Assembly (NCBI RefSeq): GCF_900117425.1
Contig: NZ_FPEH01000032.1
Span: forward strand, 186,001-250,000
DNA from: Novosphingobium sp. NDB2Meth1
Lineage (GTDB): Bacteria; Pseudomonadota; Alphaproteobacteria; Sphingomonadales; Sphingomonadaceae
Direction: 5' to 3'
Length of the DNA stretch: 64,000 nt
Shown here: positions 17,413 through 26,783 of the stretch, piece by piece
Numbering within the stretch: position 1 is the first letter of the stretch
Layout: the number at the start of each line of letters is the position of its first letter
The notes under the pieces: generated by a model
What the model saw: only the letters and a program-made list of their open reading frames with translations
Told to the model about the DNA's origin: nothing
The model's database searches: none
Program-made: the position numbers and the translations under genes

Positions 17413-18468
17413 ATGACCCAAGCCGCGACGATCCCTGCCCGCGATGCCGCAGGTAGGCCCGAAGGCGTGCGCACCGATTGGTCGCGGGATGAGATCGCGG
17501 CATTGTTCGACCTGCCGTTTACCGAACTCGTTTTCCGCGCCGCCGAAGTGCATCGCCGGCACCACCGGTCGGATGAAGTGCAGCTGTGCACGCTGCTCTC
17601 GATCAAGACCGGCGGCTGCCCGGAAGACTGCGGCTATTGTTCGCAATCGGTGAAGGCGGACAGCGGGGTCGAGGCGACCAAGCTGATGGACGTTCAGGCC
17701 GTGCTGCAATCGGCCGCGCAGGCGCGCGATGCCGGCTCCAAGCGCTTCTGCATGGGCGCGGCGTGGCGCAACCCCAAGGACCGCGACATGCCCGCGATCA
17801 TCGCCATGGTGAAGGGCGTGCGCGCGATGGGCATGGAAACCTGCATGACGCTGGGCATGCTGAGCGAGAGCCAGGCCGCGCAGCTCGCCGAGGCGGGGCT
17901 CGACTACTACAACCACAACATCGATACCTCGCCCGAACGCTATGGCGAGATCATCACCACGCGCACCTTCGAGGAACGTATCGATACGCTCTCCCGCGTG
18001 CGCGAGGCGGGGATCAACGTCTGCTCGGGCGGGATCGTCGGCATGGGCGAGACGCGCAGCGACCGGGTCGGCTTCATCCACGCGCTGGCGACGCTGGAGC
18101 GCCATCCCGAAAGCGTGCCGGTGAACGCGCTGGTGCCGATCAAGGGCACCGTGCTGGGCGACATGCTGGCCGACACCCCGCTTGCGAAGATCGATGACAT
18201 CGAGTTCGTGCGCACGGTCGCTGTCGCCCGGATCACCATGCCGCGTTCGATGGTGCGGCTCTCGGCGGGGCGCGAATCGATGTCGGAGACCGCGCAGGCG
18301 CTGTGCTTCATGGCGGGGGCGAACTCGATCTTCACCGGCGACCGACTGCTCACCGCCGCCAACGCGGGCGACGATGCCGATGCCGCGCTCTTCGCCCGGC
18401 TGGGGCTCAAGCCGATGGAAGCGGAGGAGCCCATGCGCGCGGAAAAGGCTAGGGCTTGCGGGCGGTAG
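17413..18468 (+). CDS. bioB: Biotin synthase
   Basis: Radical-SAM enzyme inserting sulfur into dethiobiotin. The ATG at 17413 gives 351 aa. The radical-SAM cluster motif is GGCPEDCGYCSQS with Cys69, Cys73 and Cys76. The auxiliary [2Fe-2S] ligands fit Cys in FCMGAAW, ETCMTLG and NVCSGGI, and the late Arg in RLSAGRE. First gene of bioB-bioF-bioD-bioA. The 272-nt upstream gap contains a small GGGGC-GCCCC hairpin at about 17205-17220; I see no BioR-type operator (TTATCTATAA). Confidence 0.96.
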   Translation: MTQAATIPARDAAGRPEGVRTDWSRDEIAALFDLPFTELVFRAAEVHRRHHRSDEVQLCTLLSIKTGGCPEDCGYCSQSVKADSGVEATKLMDVQAVLQSAAQARDAGSKRFCMGAAWRNPKDRDMPAIIAMVKGVRAMGMETCMTLGMLSESQAAQLAEAGLDYYNHNIDTSPERYGEIITTRTFEERIDTLSRVREAGINVCSGGIVGMGETRSDRVGFIHALATLERHPESVPVNALVPIKGTVLGDMLADTPLAKIDDIEFVRTVAVARITMPRSMVRLSAGRESMSETAQALCFMAGANSIFTGDRLLTAANAGDDADAALFARLGLKPMEAEEPMRAEKARACGR

Positions 18469-18471
18469 CCT

Positions 18472-19596
18472 ATGGATATCTGGCAAGCCCACCGCGCCGA
18501 TCTGGACAGCCTTGCGGCGCGCGGACGGCGGCGGCAGCTGATCCTGCGGCGGGGGCGGGATTTCTCCTCGAACGACTACCTCGGCATGTCGGGTGCGCCG
18601 CGCCTTGCGCGCGCGGTGGAGGCGGCCATCGCGCGCGGGGTGCCGATGGGCTCGGGCGGTTCGCGGCTGCTGCGCGGCAACGATCCCGAGCATGAGGCGC
18701 TGGAAGCGGACGCGGCGCGGTTCTTCAGCTGCGAAAGCACGCTCTTCCTCTCGTCGGGCTATGCCGCCAATGTCGCGCTGCTGGCGACCCTGCCGCAGCG
18801 CGGAGACCTCGTCGTCTACGATGCGCTGATCCATGCCTCGATGCACGAGGGGCTGGCGCTGACCAGAGCCGACAAGGCCATGGCGGCGCACAACAACGTC
18901 CAGAGTTTCGCCGATGCAATCACCGCTTGGCGCACCGCAGGCGGCAGGGGCCGGGCGTGGCTCGCCTTCGAAAGCCTCTATTCGATGGACGGCGACCGCG
19001 CACCGCTGGCGGACCTTGCGGCGCTGGCGGAGCGGCACGAAGCGGTGATGCTGATCGACGAGGCCCACGCCACCGGCGTGTTCGGGCCGGACGGACGCGG
19101 GCTTGCGGCTGCGCTCGACGGGCGCGCCGATACCGTCGTGCTGCGCACCTGCGGCAAGGCGCTGGGCTGTGAGGGCGCGCTGATCTGCGGCCCTTCCGTC
19201 GTGCGCGATTTCCTCGTCAACCGCGCCCGCCCCTTCATCTTCTCGACCGCCCCCTCCCCGCTGATGGCCGCCGCCGTGCGCGAGGCGCTGCGCATGCTGG
19301 TCGATGAGCCCGAGCGCCGCACCGGCTTGATGGCACTGGCGGCCCATGCCGGGAAACGGCTGGCACCGCTGGGCGCCGAGGTCACCGGCACGCAGATCAT
19401 GCCCCTTATCCTCGGAGACGAGGCGCGCACCATGGCGGTTGCCGCGCTGCTGCAGGAGGCAGGCTTCGACGTGCGCGGCATCCGCCCGCCGACGGTTCCC
19501 ACAGGCACCAGCCGCCTGCGCATCTCGCTGACACAAAACGTTATCCCGCAGGATATTGACGCGCTGGCCGAGGCCTTGGCAAAGGCGCTGGCATGA
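18472..19596 (+). CDS. bioF: 8-amino-7-oxononanoate synthase
   Basis: PLP enzyme condensing pimeloyl-ACP and alanine. The 374-aa protein begins 3 nt after the bioB stop. PLP motifs are SGYAANVALL (95-104), DEAHATGVFG (196-205) and the Schiff-base Lys229 in LRTCGKALG. It belongs to the alpha-oxoamine synthase family; the bio context settles the assignment. Confidence 0.95.
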   Translation: MDIWQAHRADLDSLAARGRRRQLILRRGRDFSSNDYLGMSGAPRLARAVEAAIARGVPMGSGGSRLLRGNDPEHEALEADAARFFSCESTLFLSSGYAANVALLATLPQRGDLVVYDALIHASMHEGLALTRADKAMAAHNNVQSFADAITAWRTAGGRGRAWLAFESLYSMDGDRAPLADLAALAERHEAVMLIDEAHATGVFGPDGRGLAAALDGRADTVVLRTCGKALGCEGALICGPSVVRDFLVNRARPFIFSTAPSPLMAAAVREALRMLVDEPERRTGLMALAAHAGKRLAPLGAEVTGTQIMPLILGDEARTMAVAALLQEAGFDVRGIRPPTVPTGTSRLRISLTQNVIPQDIDALAEALAKALA

Positions 19597-20213
19597 GTGC
19601 GTTTGTTGTGACCGGAACCGATACCGGCATTGGCAAGACGGTGTTTTCAGCTGCTCTGACCGGAGCGCTGGGCGCCCATTACTGGAAACCGGTGCAGTCC
19701 GGCCTCGCCGACGGGGCGGACAAGGACAGCGTGGCATCGCTGGCCGCAGTGCCCGCGGCGCGGATCATTCCCGAAGCCTATCGCCTGACCGAACCGCTCT
19801 CCCCGCACCGCGCTGCGGAGCTTGATGGGGTGTCCATCGATCCCGATGTGCTGGTGCTGCCCGAGGTCCGCCCGCTCGTGGTGGAAGGTGCCGGCGGCGC
19901 GCTCGTGCCGCTCACCCGCGAAGTGACTTACGCCGATGTCTTCGCCGAATGGGGCCTGCTGACGATCATTGTCGCGCGCACCAGCCTCGGCACGATCAAC
20001 CACAGCCTGCTCACCATCGAGGCGCTGCGCGCCCGCCGCGTGCCGATCCACGGCGTGGCCTTTGTGGGCGAGGCGAACGAGGACAACGAGGCGACGATCT
20101 GCGAGATGGGCAAGGTCCACCGCCTCGGCCGCCTGCCGGTGCTGCCCGCGCTGGCGCCTGAGACGCTGTCCGATGCCTTTGCCCGGGGCTTCAACCTCGA
20201 AGACTTCACGTGA
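19593..20213 (+). CDS. bioD: Dethiobiotin synthetase
   Basis: ATP-dependent carboxylase closing the ureido ring. P-loop TGTDTGIGKT at residues 7-16, Lys in HYWKPVQSG, and VEGAGGALVPL are BioD signatures. 206 aa is normal length. It overlaps bioF and bioA by 4 nt each, so translation is coupled through the operon. Confidence 0.95.
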   Translation: MSAFVVTGTDTGIGKTVFSAALTGALGAHYWKPVQSGLADGADKDSVASLAAVPAARIIPEAYRLTEPLSPHRAAELDGVSIDPDVLVLPEVRPLVVEGAGGALVPLTREVTYADVFAEWGLLTIIVARTSLGTINHSLLTIEALRARRVPIHGVAFVGEANEDNEATICEMGKVHRLGRLPVLPALAPETLSDAFARGFNLEDFT

Positions 20214-21463
20214 GCGGCTCGCCCGTCTGGCATCCGTTCACCCAGCACGGTCTGGGCGATCCCGTCCCGCTCGTCACCCACGCGCAAGGCGCCGCGCTCT
20301 ACACGGCGGACGGGCGGCGGGTGATCGACGCGATCTCCTCCTGGTGGGTGACGACGCACGGCCACTGCCATCCCCGCATCGTAGAGGCGATCCGCGCACA
20401 GGCGGGGGCGCTGGACCAGTTGATCTTTGCCGGCTGGACCCATGCACCCGCCGAACGCGTCGCCGCCGGACTGCGGGCGATGATGCCCGACGAGCTCACG
20501 CGGGCGTTCTTCTCGGACAGCGGCTCGACCTCGGTCGAAGTCGCGCTGAAGATGGCGCTGGGCTACTGGGCGCATACCGGACGGCCGCGCGGGCGCATCC
20601 TCGTGCTCGAACACAGCTATCATGGCGATACCATCGGCGCGATGTCGGTGGGCGAGCGCGGGGTGTTCAACGCGCCCTATGCGCCGCTGCTGTTCGATGT
20701 CGGCACGATTCCCTTTCCGGTGGGTGACGGCGCCAACACCCTCGAAGCATTGGAAGCCGCCTGCAGCGAGGCGCCTGCCGCGTTCATCGTCGAACCCTTG
20801 GTACTCGGCGCGGGCGGCATGCTGATGTACCCGCCCGCGCTGCTCGCCGCGATGGCGGAGGTCTGCCGTCGCCACGAGGTGCTGCTGATCGCCGACGAAG
20901 TGATGACCGGCTGGGGGCGCACCGGCACGCTGCTCGCCTGCGAACAGGCGGGCGTGGTGCCCGACATCCTGTGCATCGCAAAGGGCCTCACCGGGGGCTC
21001 GATGCCGCTGGCGGTTACCATGGCGCGCGAGGAGATCTTCATGGCACACTGGTCGACCGACCGCGCGAAGATGTTCTTCCACTCCTCGAGCTACACCGCC
21101 AACCCCATCGCCTGTGCCGCCGCCGCCGCCAACATCGCGATCTGGCAGGAAGAGCCGGTGCTGGAGCGGCTGGCCGGCCTCGGCGCGCGGCAGCAGGCCT
21201 TGCTCGACCGGCTCGCCATGCTCCCCGGCGTCGCCGCCACACGCCGCTGCGGCACGATCGCCGCGCTCGATCTGGAGGTGCCGGACGGCGGCTACATGTC
21301 CTCGCTCGCGCCGCGGCTGCTCACGCTGTTCCGTGAGGCCGACGTGCTGCTGCGTCCGCTCGGCAACACGATCTACGTGATGCCGCCCTACTGCATCGAC
21401 GACGCCGATCTCACGCGGATCGGCGACGTGATCGAGACGGGCGTCCGCGCGGTCTTTTCCTAA
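20210..21463 (+). CDS. bioA: Adenosylmethionine-8-amino-7-oxononanoate aminotransferase
   Basis: PLP aminotransferase converting KAPA to DAPA with S-adenosylmethionine as amino donor. The start is GTG in the bioD stop overlap (GTGA). Motifs are SSWWVTTHGHCHP (43-55), the PLP pocket DEVMTGWGRTG (229-239) and the Schiff-base Lys258 in CIAKGLTGG. 417 aa, full length. bioC and bioH are not adjacent, so pimelate synthesis is encoded elsewhere. Confidence 0.95.
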   Translation: MSGSPVWHPFTQHGLGDPVPLVTHAQGAALYTADGRRVIDAISSWWVTTHGHCHPRIVEAIRAQAGALDQLIFAGWTHAPAERVAAGLRAMMPDELTRAFFSDSGSTSVEVALKMALGYWAHTGRPRGRILVLEHSYHGDTIGAMSVGERGVFNAPYAPLLFDVGTIPFPVGDGANTLEALEAACSEAPAAFIVEPLVLGAGGMLMYPPALLAAMAEVCRRHEVLLIADEVMTGWGRTGTLLACEQAGVVPDILCIAKGLTGGSMPLAVTMAREEIFMAHWSTDRAKMFFHSSSYTANPIACAAAAANIAIWQEEPVLERLAGLGARQQALLDRLAMLPGVAATRRCGTIAALDLEVPDGGYMSSLAPRLLTLFREADVLLRPLGNTIYVMPPYCIDDADLTRIGDVIETGVRAVFS

Positions 21464-21590
21464 GGACAAACCCCCAAGCGTTCGGCGAGACTGGCGCAAC
21501 ACACAAAAATGGCCGCTTAAGCGTCTCCGCTGGGAGCGCATTAAGGCGCCTTCGGCACCCTTGTCGCGTCCCCTGTTCGGAGAGCGTGCC

Positions 21591-23330
21591 ATGGTCCGCC
21601 GTGCCCTGATTGCCCCCCTTCGCCAGACTGCCGGTCAGGTTCGCCCGGCTTTGCGCATTGCCGTGCTGGTGGCCATGCTCGCTGCTTGCGGACCCGCGCA
21701 CCTGAAGCATACCGCAGAAGTCACTTCGCCCATCGGCACCGCGCGGGCCGCCGGGACAGCGGAACCGGCGAAGCTCCCGCCGATGATGCTCGGCGTGCAG
21801 ACGCATTTCAGTCAGGGATGGACGCCGTCCACGCTGGCGCAGGCGCAGCAGGTCGGCGCGCCGATGCTGCGCGATTCGCTGCCCTGGGCCGAAACCGAGA
21901 AGGTGCGCGGCAGTTACAGCCTGAACACCCCCGCCGTACAGGCACTGGCGGCGGCCTGTGCGGGCGGGCAGCGTCTGCTGCTCACCGCCGTGCCGTCCAA
22001 TCCGCTCTATGATGGCGGCGGGTGGGTATCGAGCGCCGCGGGCAACGCCGCGTTCGCCGCCTATCTCGCCGCGCTGGCGGACCGCTTCGGGCCGTGCCTT
22101 GCCGCTATTGAAGTCGGCAACGAGCTCAACGGTTCGGGCACTTTGGTCTACCCCGCAGGGGTGGACCGCGCCGCCGCTTATGTCGCGACCTTGAAAGCCG
22201 TCCGCGCGCGCCTTGGTGGCCGTACGGCGATCCTCGGCGGTTCGACCAACATGATCGGTACCGGCTTCCTCCGGACGCTGTTCGCCGCAGGCATGCTCGC
22301 CACCGTCGATGGCATTGCCGTGCACCCCTATCGCCTGCGCGCCGAGGGGCTCGATGTGGAGCTGGCGCAGCTCAACGCGGCAATGGATGCAGCGGGCAAG
22401 CGCGTGCCGGTCTGGGCGAGCGAGTTCAGCGTCGACACCCGCAACCAGCCCATGGCGGCGGGCGAGCTGGTCAAGCAGGCGACGATGCTCGCCGCGCATG
22501 GCGCCGCGCAGGCGAGCTGGTATGCGCTGATCGACCAGCGCTGGTTCCCGAACATGGGACTCTATGCCGGCAATGCCCCCAAGGCGCAGGCGGGCGCGTT
22601 CCGGCTGATGCAGCAACTCCTCGCGCGCGGGCGGCCGCAGCGGCTCGATCTCGGCGATCCGCTGCTGTTTGCCTATCGGTTTGGCGCCGATACCACCGTG
22701 GTCTGGGGCGCCCCGCGCGCGCTGACCGTGCAAGGCGGGCAAGTGCGCGATGCGACCGGCGCGCCCGCAACGAGCTTCAGCGTCAGCGAAAGGCCGCTGG
22801 TGATCACCGGAACCACCGCGATCCGCTATGGCACTTCGACATGGATCGCCGATACGCTGATGGGCTGGGGCAGCCCGCAGTGGCGCTATGCCGCGCGGCT
22901 CAAGGCCGAGGCAGGCTACCGCCTGCCGCTGTTCGACGACCAGTTCACCAGCTACTTCGGCGACCGCTGGTACCGCCCGCTGCGGATCAACACCACGTCC
23001 GCCGCGCCGGGCGGCACTGCCGCCGCCCCCATCCGCGCGGTCTGGCGCTATGTCGCACCGGGCGCACAGGCCGTCGACATCGGCGGCTGCTTCGCCAAGG
23101 CGGCGTCGGGCGACGGGGTGGACCTGACCGTTACCGCCGCAGGCAAAGTGCTGTGGCGCGGCGTGCTGACGGGCCAGCTGCAACTCCCCCCGCTGAGCGC
23201 GAACCTCGCTGGGGGCGATGCGGTAGAACTGGTCGCGGGGCCGAACCAGACGGCTGGGGGCGATTCGTTCAACCTCCGGCTGGTGCTGTTCCAGCGCGGC
23301 GCGGGGGAACCGGTGGCGTGCCCGGAATGA
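21591..23330 (+). CDS. Lipoprotein with clan-A glycoside hydrolase fold
   Basis: 579-aa predicted lipoprotein. I chose the ATG at 21591 with GGAGA upstream; a TTG at 21561 is also in frame. The signal peptide ends in a lipobox LAAC with Cys33. The body resembles a (beta/alpha)8 glycosidase of clan A (GH5/GH39-like): the acid/base Glu is in EVGNELNG (Glu178) and the nucleophile Glu in VWASEFSV (Glu278). The C-terminal ~200 residues look beta-rich and may bind substrate. The substrate is unknown; the gene stands alone after bioA. Confidence 0.75.
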   Translation: MVRRALIAPLRQTAGQVRPALRIAVLVAMLAACGPAHLKHTAEVTSPIGTARAAGTAEPAKLPPMMLGVQTHFSQGWTPSTLAQAQQVGAPMLRDSLPWAETEKVRGSYSLNTPAVQALAAACAGGQRLLLTAVPSNPLYDGGGWVSSAAGNAAFAAYLAALADRFGPCLAAIEVGNELNGSGTLVYPAGVDRAAAYVATLKAVRARLGGRTAILGGSTNMIGTGFLRTLFAAGMLATVDGIAVHPYRLRAEGLDVELAQLNAAMDAAGKRVPVWASEFSVDTRNQPMAAGELVKQATMLAAHGAAQASWYALIDQRWFPNMGLYAGNAPKAQAGAFRLMQQLLARGRPQRLDLGDPLLFAYRFGADTTVVWGAPRALTVQGGQVRDATGAPATSFSVSERPLVITGTTAIRYGTSTWIADTLMGWGSPQWRYAARLKAEAGYRLPLFDDQFTSYFGDRWYRPLRINTTSAAPGGTAAAPIRAVWRYVAPGAQAVDIGGCFAKAASGDGVDLTVTAAGKVLWRGVLTGQLQLPPLSANLAGGDAVELVAGPNQTAGGDSFNLRLVLFQRGAGEPVACPE

Positions 23331-23999
23331 TCAGGGTGCGGCAAGCGGTGGCAGGCGGCGCGCGGTGAGGATCTTCACCGGCGCTTCCAGCATCTGCCCG
23401 CGCATCGATCCCTCGCCGAGGGTTTGCGAGATCGGCGATTCCCAGATCTTGCGCACCACATCCATGCCCGCCGTCACTTTGCCGAACACGGCATAGCCCG
23501 CTTGGGCCTCGGGATCGGCGGACGCGGGGTTGGCATCGAGGCTGGTCAAGTCCGACAGCATGATCGAGAAATCGGCCGTCGCGGTGCCCGGCGCATTGCG
23601 CGCCATCGAGATCGCGCCGGCGACGTGGCTGAGGCCGGTCTGGCTGGTCGGCTCGTGCGCGATGGGCTTGAACAGGCGACGCGGATCGCGCAGGCCGCCT
23701 TGCAGCAGGCCATTGGGCTGATCGCCCCAGTCGAGGTGCATCGCGCGGTAGAAGCTGATCCCGTCGAACCGCTTGCTATCGACATAGTGCAGGAAGTTGG
23801 CGGTGCTGATCGGGGCATGCGCACCATCGAGCGCGAGTTCGATCACGCCCAGTTCGGTCGTCAGCGCCACGCGTTCCACGGCAGCGAGCGGCGGGGGTGG
23901 AGGCGACGGTGCGGGCACAATCATGCGCTTTCCGGGTGCGGCGGCAACCAGCAAAAACGCGAGCGGAAGCGCGGCAAGGACGAATCGGCGGTTCAGCAT
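23331..23999 (-). CDS. Periplasmic cyclophilin-type peptidyl-prolyl isomerase
   Basis: 222-aa protein with a signal peptide (about 1-21), a short Pro-rich linker and a cyclophilin domain: TTELGVIELALDGAHAPISTANFLHYVD, then FYRAMH (the active-site FHR position reads YRA), GAISMARNAPGTATADFSIML and YAVFGKVTAGMDVV. It is convergent with the upstream lipoprotein gene, with stops adjacent. The FHR and QF-I substitutions suggest reduced or altered isomerase activity. Confidence 0.88.
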   Translation of the reverse strand: MLNRRFVLAALPLAFLLVAAAPGKRMIVPAPSPPPPPLAAVERVALTTELGVIELALDGAHAPISTANFLHYVDSKRFDGISFYRAMHLDWGDQPNGLLQGGLRDPRRLFKPIAHEPTSQTGLSHVAGAISMARNAPGTATADFSIMLSDLTSLDANPASADPEAQAGYAVFGKVTAGMDVVRKIWESPISQTLGEGSMRGQMLEAPVKILTARRLPPLAAP

Positions 24000-24215
24000 A
24001 CCCCGCCATTAACCTTCAAGGCGCGCGGCGAAGCAAGGATTCCCGCCAGCAACAGTCCGAAATGGCGTGAATGCCCCCTCCGGTGCCGCTCGTAGCGCGC
24101 CTTGGCGCGAATCTAACGGCCTTGCCGCCAGATGGAGCCACCCCACGACACCCCGGTCCGTCAGCCCGTCCCCGGCTGGCGGACCACTCCGACGCCAAGA
24201 ACGGAAGGACCCACC

Positions 24216-24563
24216 ATGTTCAAGACTGCCAAGACCCTGGCCCTCGGGCTCTTCGTTGCCGCCGCGATGGCTGCCCCTGCCCATGCCCAGTCGGCCGACT
24301 GGATTCGCCAGGTCACCCGCACCATCGCCGCCAAGCAGACCTACCCCAAGGCCGCGCAGGCGCGCGGCGAAGAAGGTACGGCCAAGGTGAAGATCTATGT
24401 CGCGGCTTCCGGCGCGGTGGAACGCGCGGAACTGGTTTCGGCCTCGGGCTCGACCGCGCTCGACCGCGAGGCGCTGGCCCTGCCGAGCCGCACCGGTTCG
24501 GTGCCGCCGCCGCCGGGCGGTGCGACCACGGTGACCGTGCCGATCACCTGGAAGCTGCTGTAA
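24216..24563 (+). CDS. Small secreted TonB C-terminal-domain protein
   Basis: 115 aa with a signal peptide ending at AHA-Q (about residue 25) and a single TonB-like C-terminal domain (AKQTYPKAAQARGEEGTAKVKI and GAVERAELVSASGS). It has no membrane anchor or linker, so it is not a working TonB; such free domains are common in sphingomonads. The start has GGAAGGAC upstream. An intrinsic terminator follows. Confidence 0.82.
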   Translation: MFKTAKTLALGLFVAAAMAAPAHAQSADWIRQVTRTIAAKQTYPKAAQARGEEGTAKVKIYVAASGAVERAELVSASGSTALDREALALPSRTGSVPPPPGGATTVTVPITWKLL

Positions 24564-24613
24564 TCCACTTGCTTTCGAGCTGACGACCGGAGCCATCTGG
24601 CCCTCGGCCGAGG

Positions 24614-24644
24614 AAGGGGCGGAGCAATCCGTCCCTTCTTTTTT
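24614..24644 (+). terminator. Intrinsic terminator after the TonB-domain gene
   Basis: Stem AAGGGGCGGA (24614-24623) with TCCGTCCCTT (24628-24637), one G-T pair, loop GCAA, followed by C and six T. It sits just before the convergent ECF sigma gene ends. Confidence 0.85.
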
Positions 24645-24648
24645 GCGT

Positions 24649-25245
24649 TCAGCCGATGAGATCGGCCGCCGGCTCGCCTTCGCCGAAGAAAGTCTTGAGC
24701 GCCGCGAGCCCGCGGTGGATGTTGACCTTGATCAGCGCTTCGGATTGCCCGGTCATCGCGGCGGCTTCGCGCACCGAGAAGCCCTGCAGCTTGACCAACC
24801 GGATCGCATCGGCTTGCGGGCGGCGCAGGCGATCGAACAGGCGGCCCATCACGATGCCGCTGAGCGATGCGCTTTCATGGCTGGCAACGCCGTGCAGGCC
24901 TTCGTCCAGTTCCTCGGTGCGGTTGCGCCCGGCGCTGCGCAGGCTGTCGACACCCTTGAAGCGGGCAATCGCGGCGAGCCAGGGCAGGAAGGGGCGGCCC
25001 GGTTCGAACGTGGCGCGCTTGAGGTGCAGCGCGGTGAGCGCTTCCTGCACGGCATCGTCGACCATCTCGGGCGAAAGGCGGCGGGCAAAATAGCGGCGGA
25101 GCCAGCGGCCTGCTTCTTCCAGCAGGCGGCGATAGGCGGCCGCATCACCGGCGAGACTGGCGGCCATGGCGGCTTCCCAATCGTAGCCGGCGCCCTTGCC
25201 CGGGCTGGTTGCGGCGCGCCGGGCGATCTCCAGTTGGCTTGCCAT
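24649..25245 (-). CDS. ECF sigma factor (candidate SigF-like regulator)
   Basis: 198-aa group IV sigma factor with region 2 (about 35-105, VDDAVQEALTALHLKRATFEPGRPFLPWLAAIARFK-like block) and region 4 (about 130-185, GFSVREAAAMTGQSEALIKVNIHRGL). The ATG at 25245 follows a near-perfect Shine-Dalgarno AAAGGAGGAAA at 25248-25258. It lies 112 nt behind ndh on the same strand, so it may be expressed from the sigma-F-type element upstream of ndh. Its natural partner is probably the DUF1109/NrsF gene at 29555-30223; the pairing is inferred from context. Confidence 0.88.
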   Translation of the reverse strand: MASQLEIARRAATSPGKGAGYDWEAAMAASLAGDAAAYRRLLEEAGRWLRRYFARRLSPEMVDDAVQEALTALHLKRATFEPGRPFLPWLAAIARFKGVDSLRSAGRNRTEELDEGLHGVASHESASLSGIVMGRLFDRLRRPQADAIRLVKLQGFSVREAAAMTGQSEALIKVNIHRGLAALKTFFGEGEPAADLIG

Positions 25246-25357
25246 GCTTTCCTCCTTTGCCATTCGATGCACCAACAGTGCCCGAGTGCAGTCAAGGCGA
25301 CCACGCACCACGTGGTTATATTATCAATGCATGCCGGGAATGAGTGGCATCAAGTCC

Positions 25358-26722
25358 TTATTCTGCAAGGATAAATTCAGGCATTACTGGCGGATTTCGG
25401 TGCAGTGCAGGGGCCAGTTCGCGCGTTGCAGGCAGGTCTGGCGCCACATCTCCGGTGATCAGACGGGCTCCGCGCTGGTAGGTAAGGTAGCTCCACAGCC
25501 AGGTTATTCCCACCGAGATACGATTGCGGTGCCCGGTCAGGAACCAGATATGGGCGACGCACCACAGCACCCAGGCGGGCAGTCCGGTCACGCGCAAACG
25601 CCCGAAATCCGCGATCGCGCGGCTGCGCCCGATCGTCGCCATGTTGCCGTAGTCGCGATAGCGGAACGGCGGCACGGTGCGGCCATGCAGCGCCGCGCGA
25701 ATCGCGCGCGCCGCATGCTGGCCCTGCTGCTTGGCAACCGGCGCCACGCCCGGGAGCGCGCGTCCGGTCGCATCGGTGCAGGCGGCCGTATCGCCGATCA
25801 CGAAGATCGCCTGATCACCCGCCGGATGGAGATCGGCATCCACCGGCACGCGTCCGGCCCGATCACCCTTGCAGCCCAGCCATTCCGCCGCGCGGCTGGC
25901 CATGACGCCCGCGGCCCAGATCGTCGTGCCGGCATCGATCCGCTCGCCGTCGACGACAACGCCGTCGGCATCGATATGCGTCACATCCGCATCGAGCCGG
26001 ACTTCGACGCCCAGCTCTTCAAGCCCCTTGCGCGCCTTTTCCGAGAGCGCGGGCGGGAAGGATTGCAGCACCCGGTCGCCGCGCTGGAGCAGCAGAATGC
26101 GCGAGCAATGCGGCGTGATGTGGCGGAAATCCATGCTCACCGACTGCCGGGCGAGTTCGGCGATAGCCCCCGCCATTTCGACACCGGTCGGGCCGCCGCC
26201 GATGACCACGAAGGTCAGCAGCGCCTTGCGCTTGTCCTCATCGGTCTCTGTTTCCGCGCGTTCGAGGGCGAGCAGCACCCGGCGGCGGATCGCGGTTGCA
26301 TCGTCGATGGTCTTCACGCCCGGCGCGAAAGGCGCCCAGTCGTCGCGGCCGAAATAGCTGTGCGTGGCGCCGGTGGCGAGAATCAGCCAGTCGTAGGCCA
26401 GCGGCTCGCCGTCTCCCAAGATCACGCGGCGGCTTGCCTGATCGACGCCGTAGACGCGGTCGAGCAGCACGCGCACGTTCTTCTGCCGCGCGAGAATGGC
26501 GCGGATCGAACCGGCGATATCGGCGGGTGAAAGGCCTGCGGTCGCCACCTGATAGAGCAGCGGCTGGAACAGGTGGTGGTTGCGCTTGTCGATGAGCGTG
26601 ACATCGACCGGCGCGCCGTCCAGCGCCTTGGCCGCTGCCAGCCCGCCGAACCCGCCGCCCACGATCACGACGTGCGGACGTCTGCCTTCGATTGCGGCAT
26701 CGCCGCCAACTGCACCAGCCAT
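25358..26722 (-). CDS. ndh: Type II NADH dehydrogenase (NDH-2)
   Basis: Membrane-associated flavoprotein that passes electrons from NADH to quinone without pumping protons. The 454-aa protein has the FAD motif VVIVGGGFGGLAAAKAL (18-34), NHHLFQPLLYQVATAGLSPADIA (NDH-2 signature), and a second Rossmann motif VVIGGGPTGVEMAG for NADH. The hydrophobic segment near the C-terminus (WVLWCVAHIWFL) fits membrane attachment. A 5/6-match sigma-F-type promoter lies 30 nt upstream. The ECF sigma gene follows. Confidence 0.92.
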   Translation of the reverse strand: MAGAVGGDAAIEGRRPHVVIVGGGFGGLAAAKALDGAPVDVTLIDKRNHHLFQPLLYQVATAGLSPADIAGSIRAILARQKNVRVLLDRVYGVDQASRRVILGDGEPLAYDWLILATGATHSYFGRDDWAPFAPGVKTIDDATAIRRRVLLALERAETETDEDKRKALLTFVVIGGGPTGVEMAGAIAELARQSVSMDFRHITPHCSRILLLQRGDRVLQSFPPALSEKARKGLEELGVEVRLDADVTHIDADGVVVDGERIDAGTTIWAAGVMASRAAEWLGCKGDRAGRVPVDADLHPAGDQAIFVIGDTAACTDATGRALPGVAPVAKQQGQHAARAIRAALHGRTVPPFRYRDYGNMATIGRSRAIADFGRLRVTGLPAWVLWCVAHIWFLTGHRNRISVGITWLWSYLTYQRGARLITGDVAPDLPATRELAPALHRNPPVMPEFILAE

Positions 26723-26751
26723 TTCATTTGCTCCCGCCTTGCTGACTGCGG

Positions 26752-26777
26752 TTCGCGGGAGCCTGACGGTTCGTTAC
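26752..26777 (-). promoter_or_regulatory. Candidate sigma-F-type promoter for ndh and the ECF gene
   Basis: Read on the minus strand: GTAACG (26777-26772), 16 nt, CGAA (26755-26752). This differs by one base from GTAACC-N16-CGAA, the SigF promoter published for Caulobacter, with exact spacing. It ends 30 nt before the ndh start. Together with the two perfect copies at the precursor genes this suggests autoregulation of the sigma factor. Confidence 0.6.
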
Positions 26778-26783
26778 AATCCT

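Noticed and set aside
17344..19737. 797-aa open frame on the minus strand over bioB and bioF
   Set aside because: High GC leaves long antisense frames. The plus strand encodes canonical BioB and BioF with all catalytic residues, and the antisense product is His/Arg-rich without any family motif.
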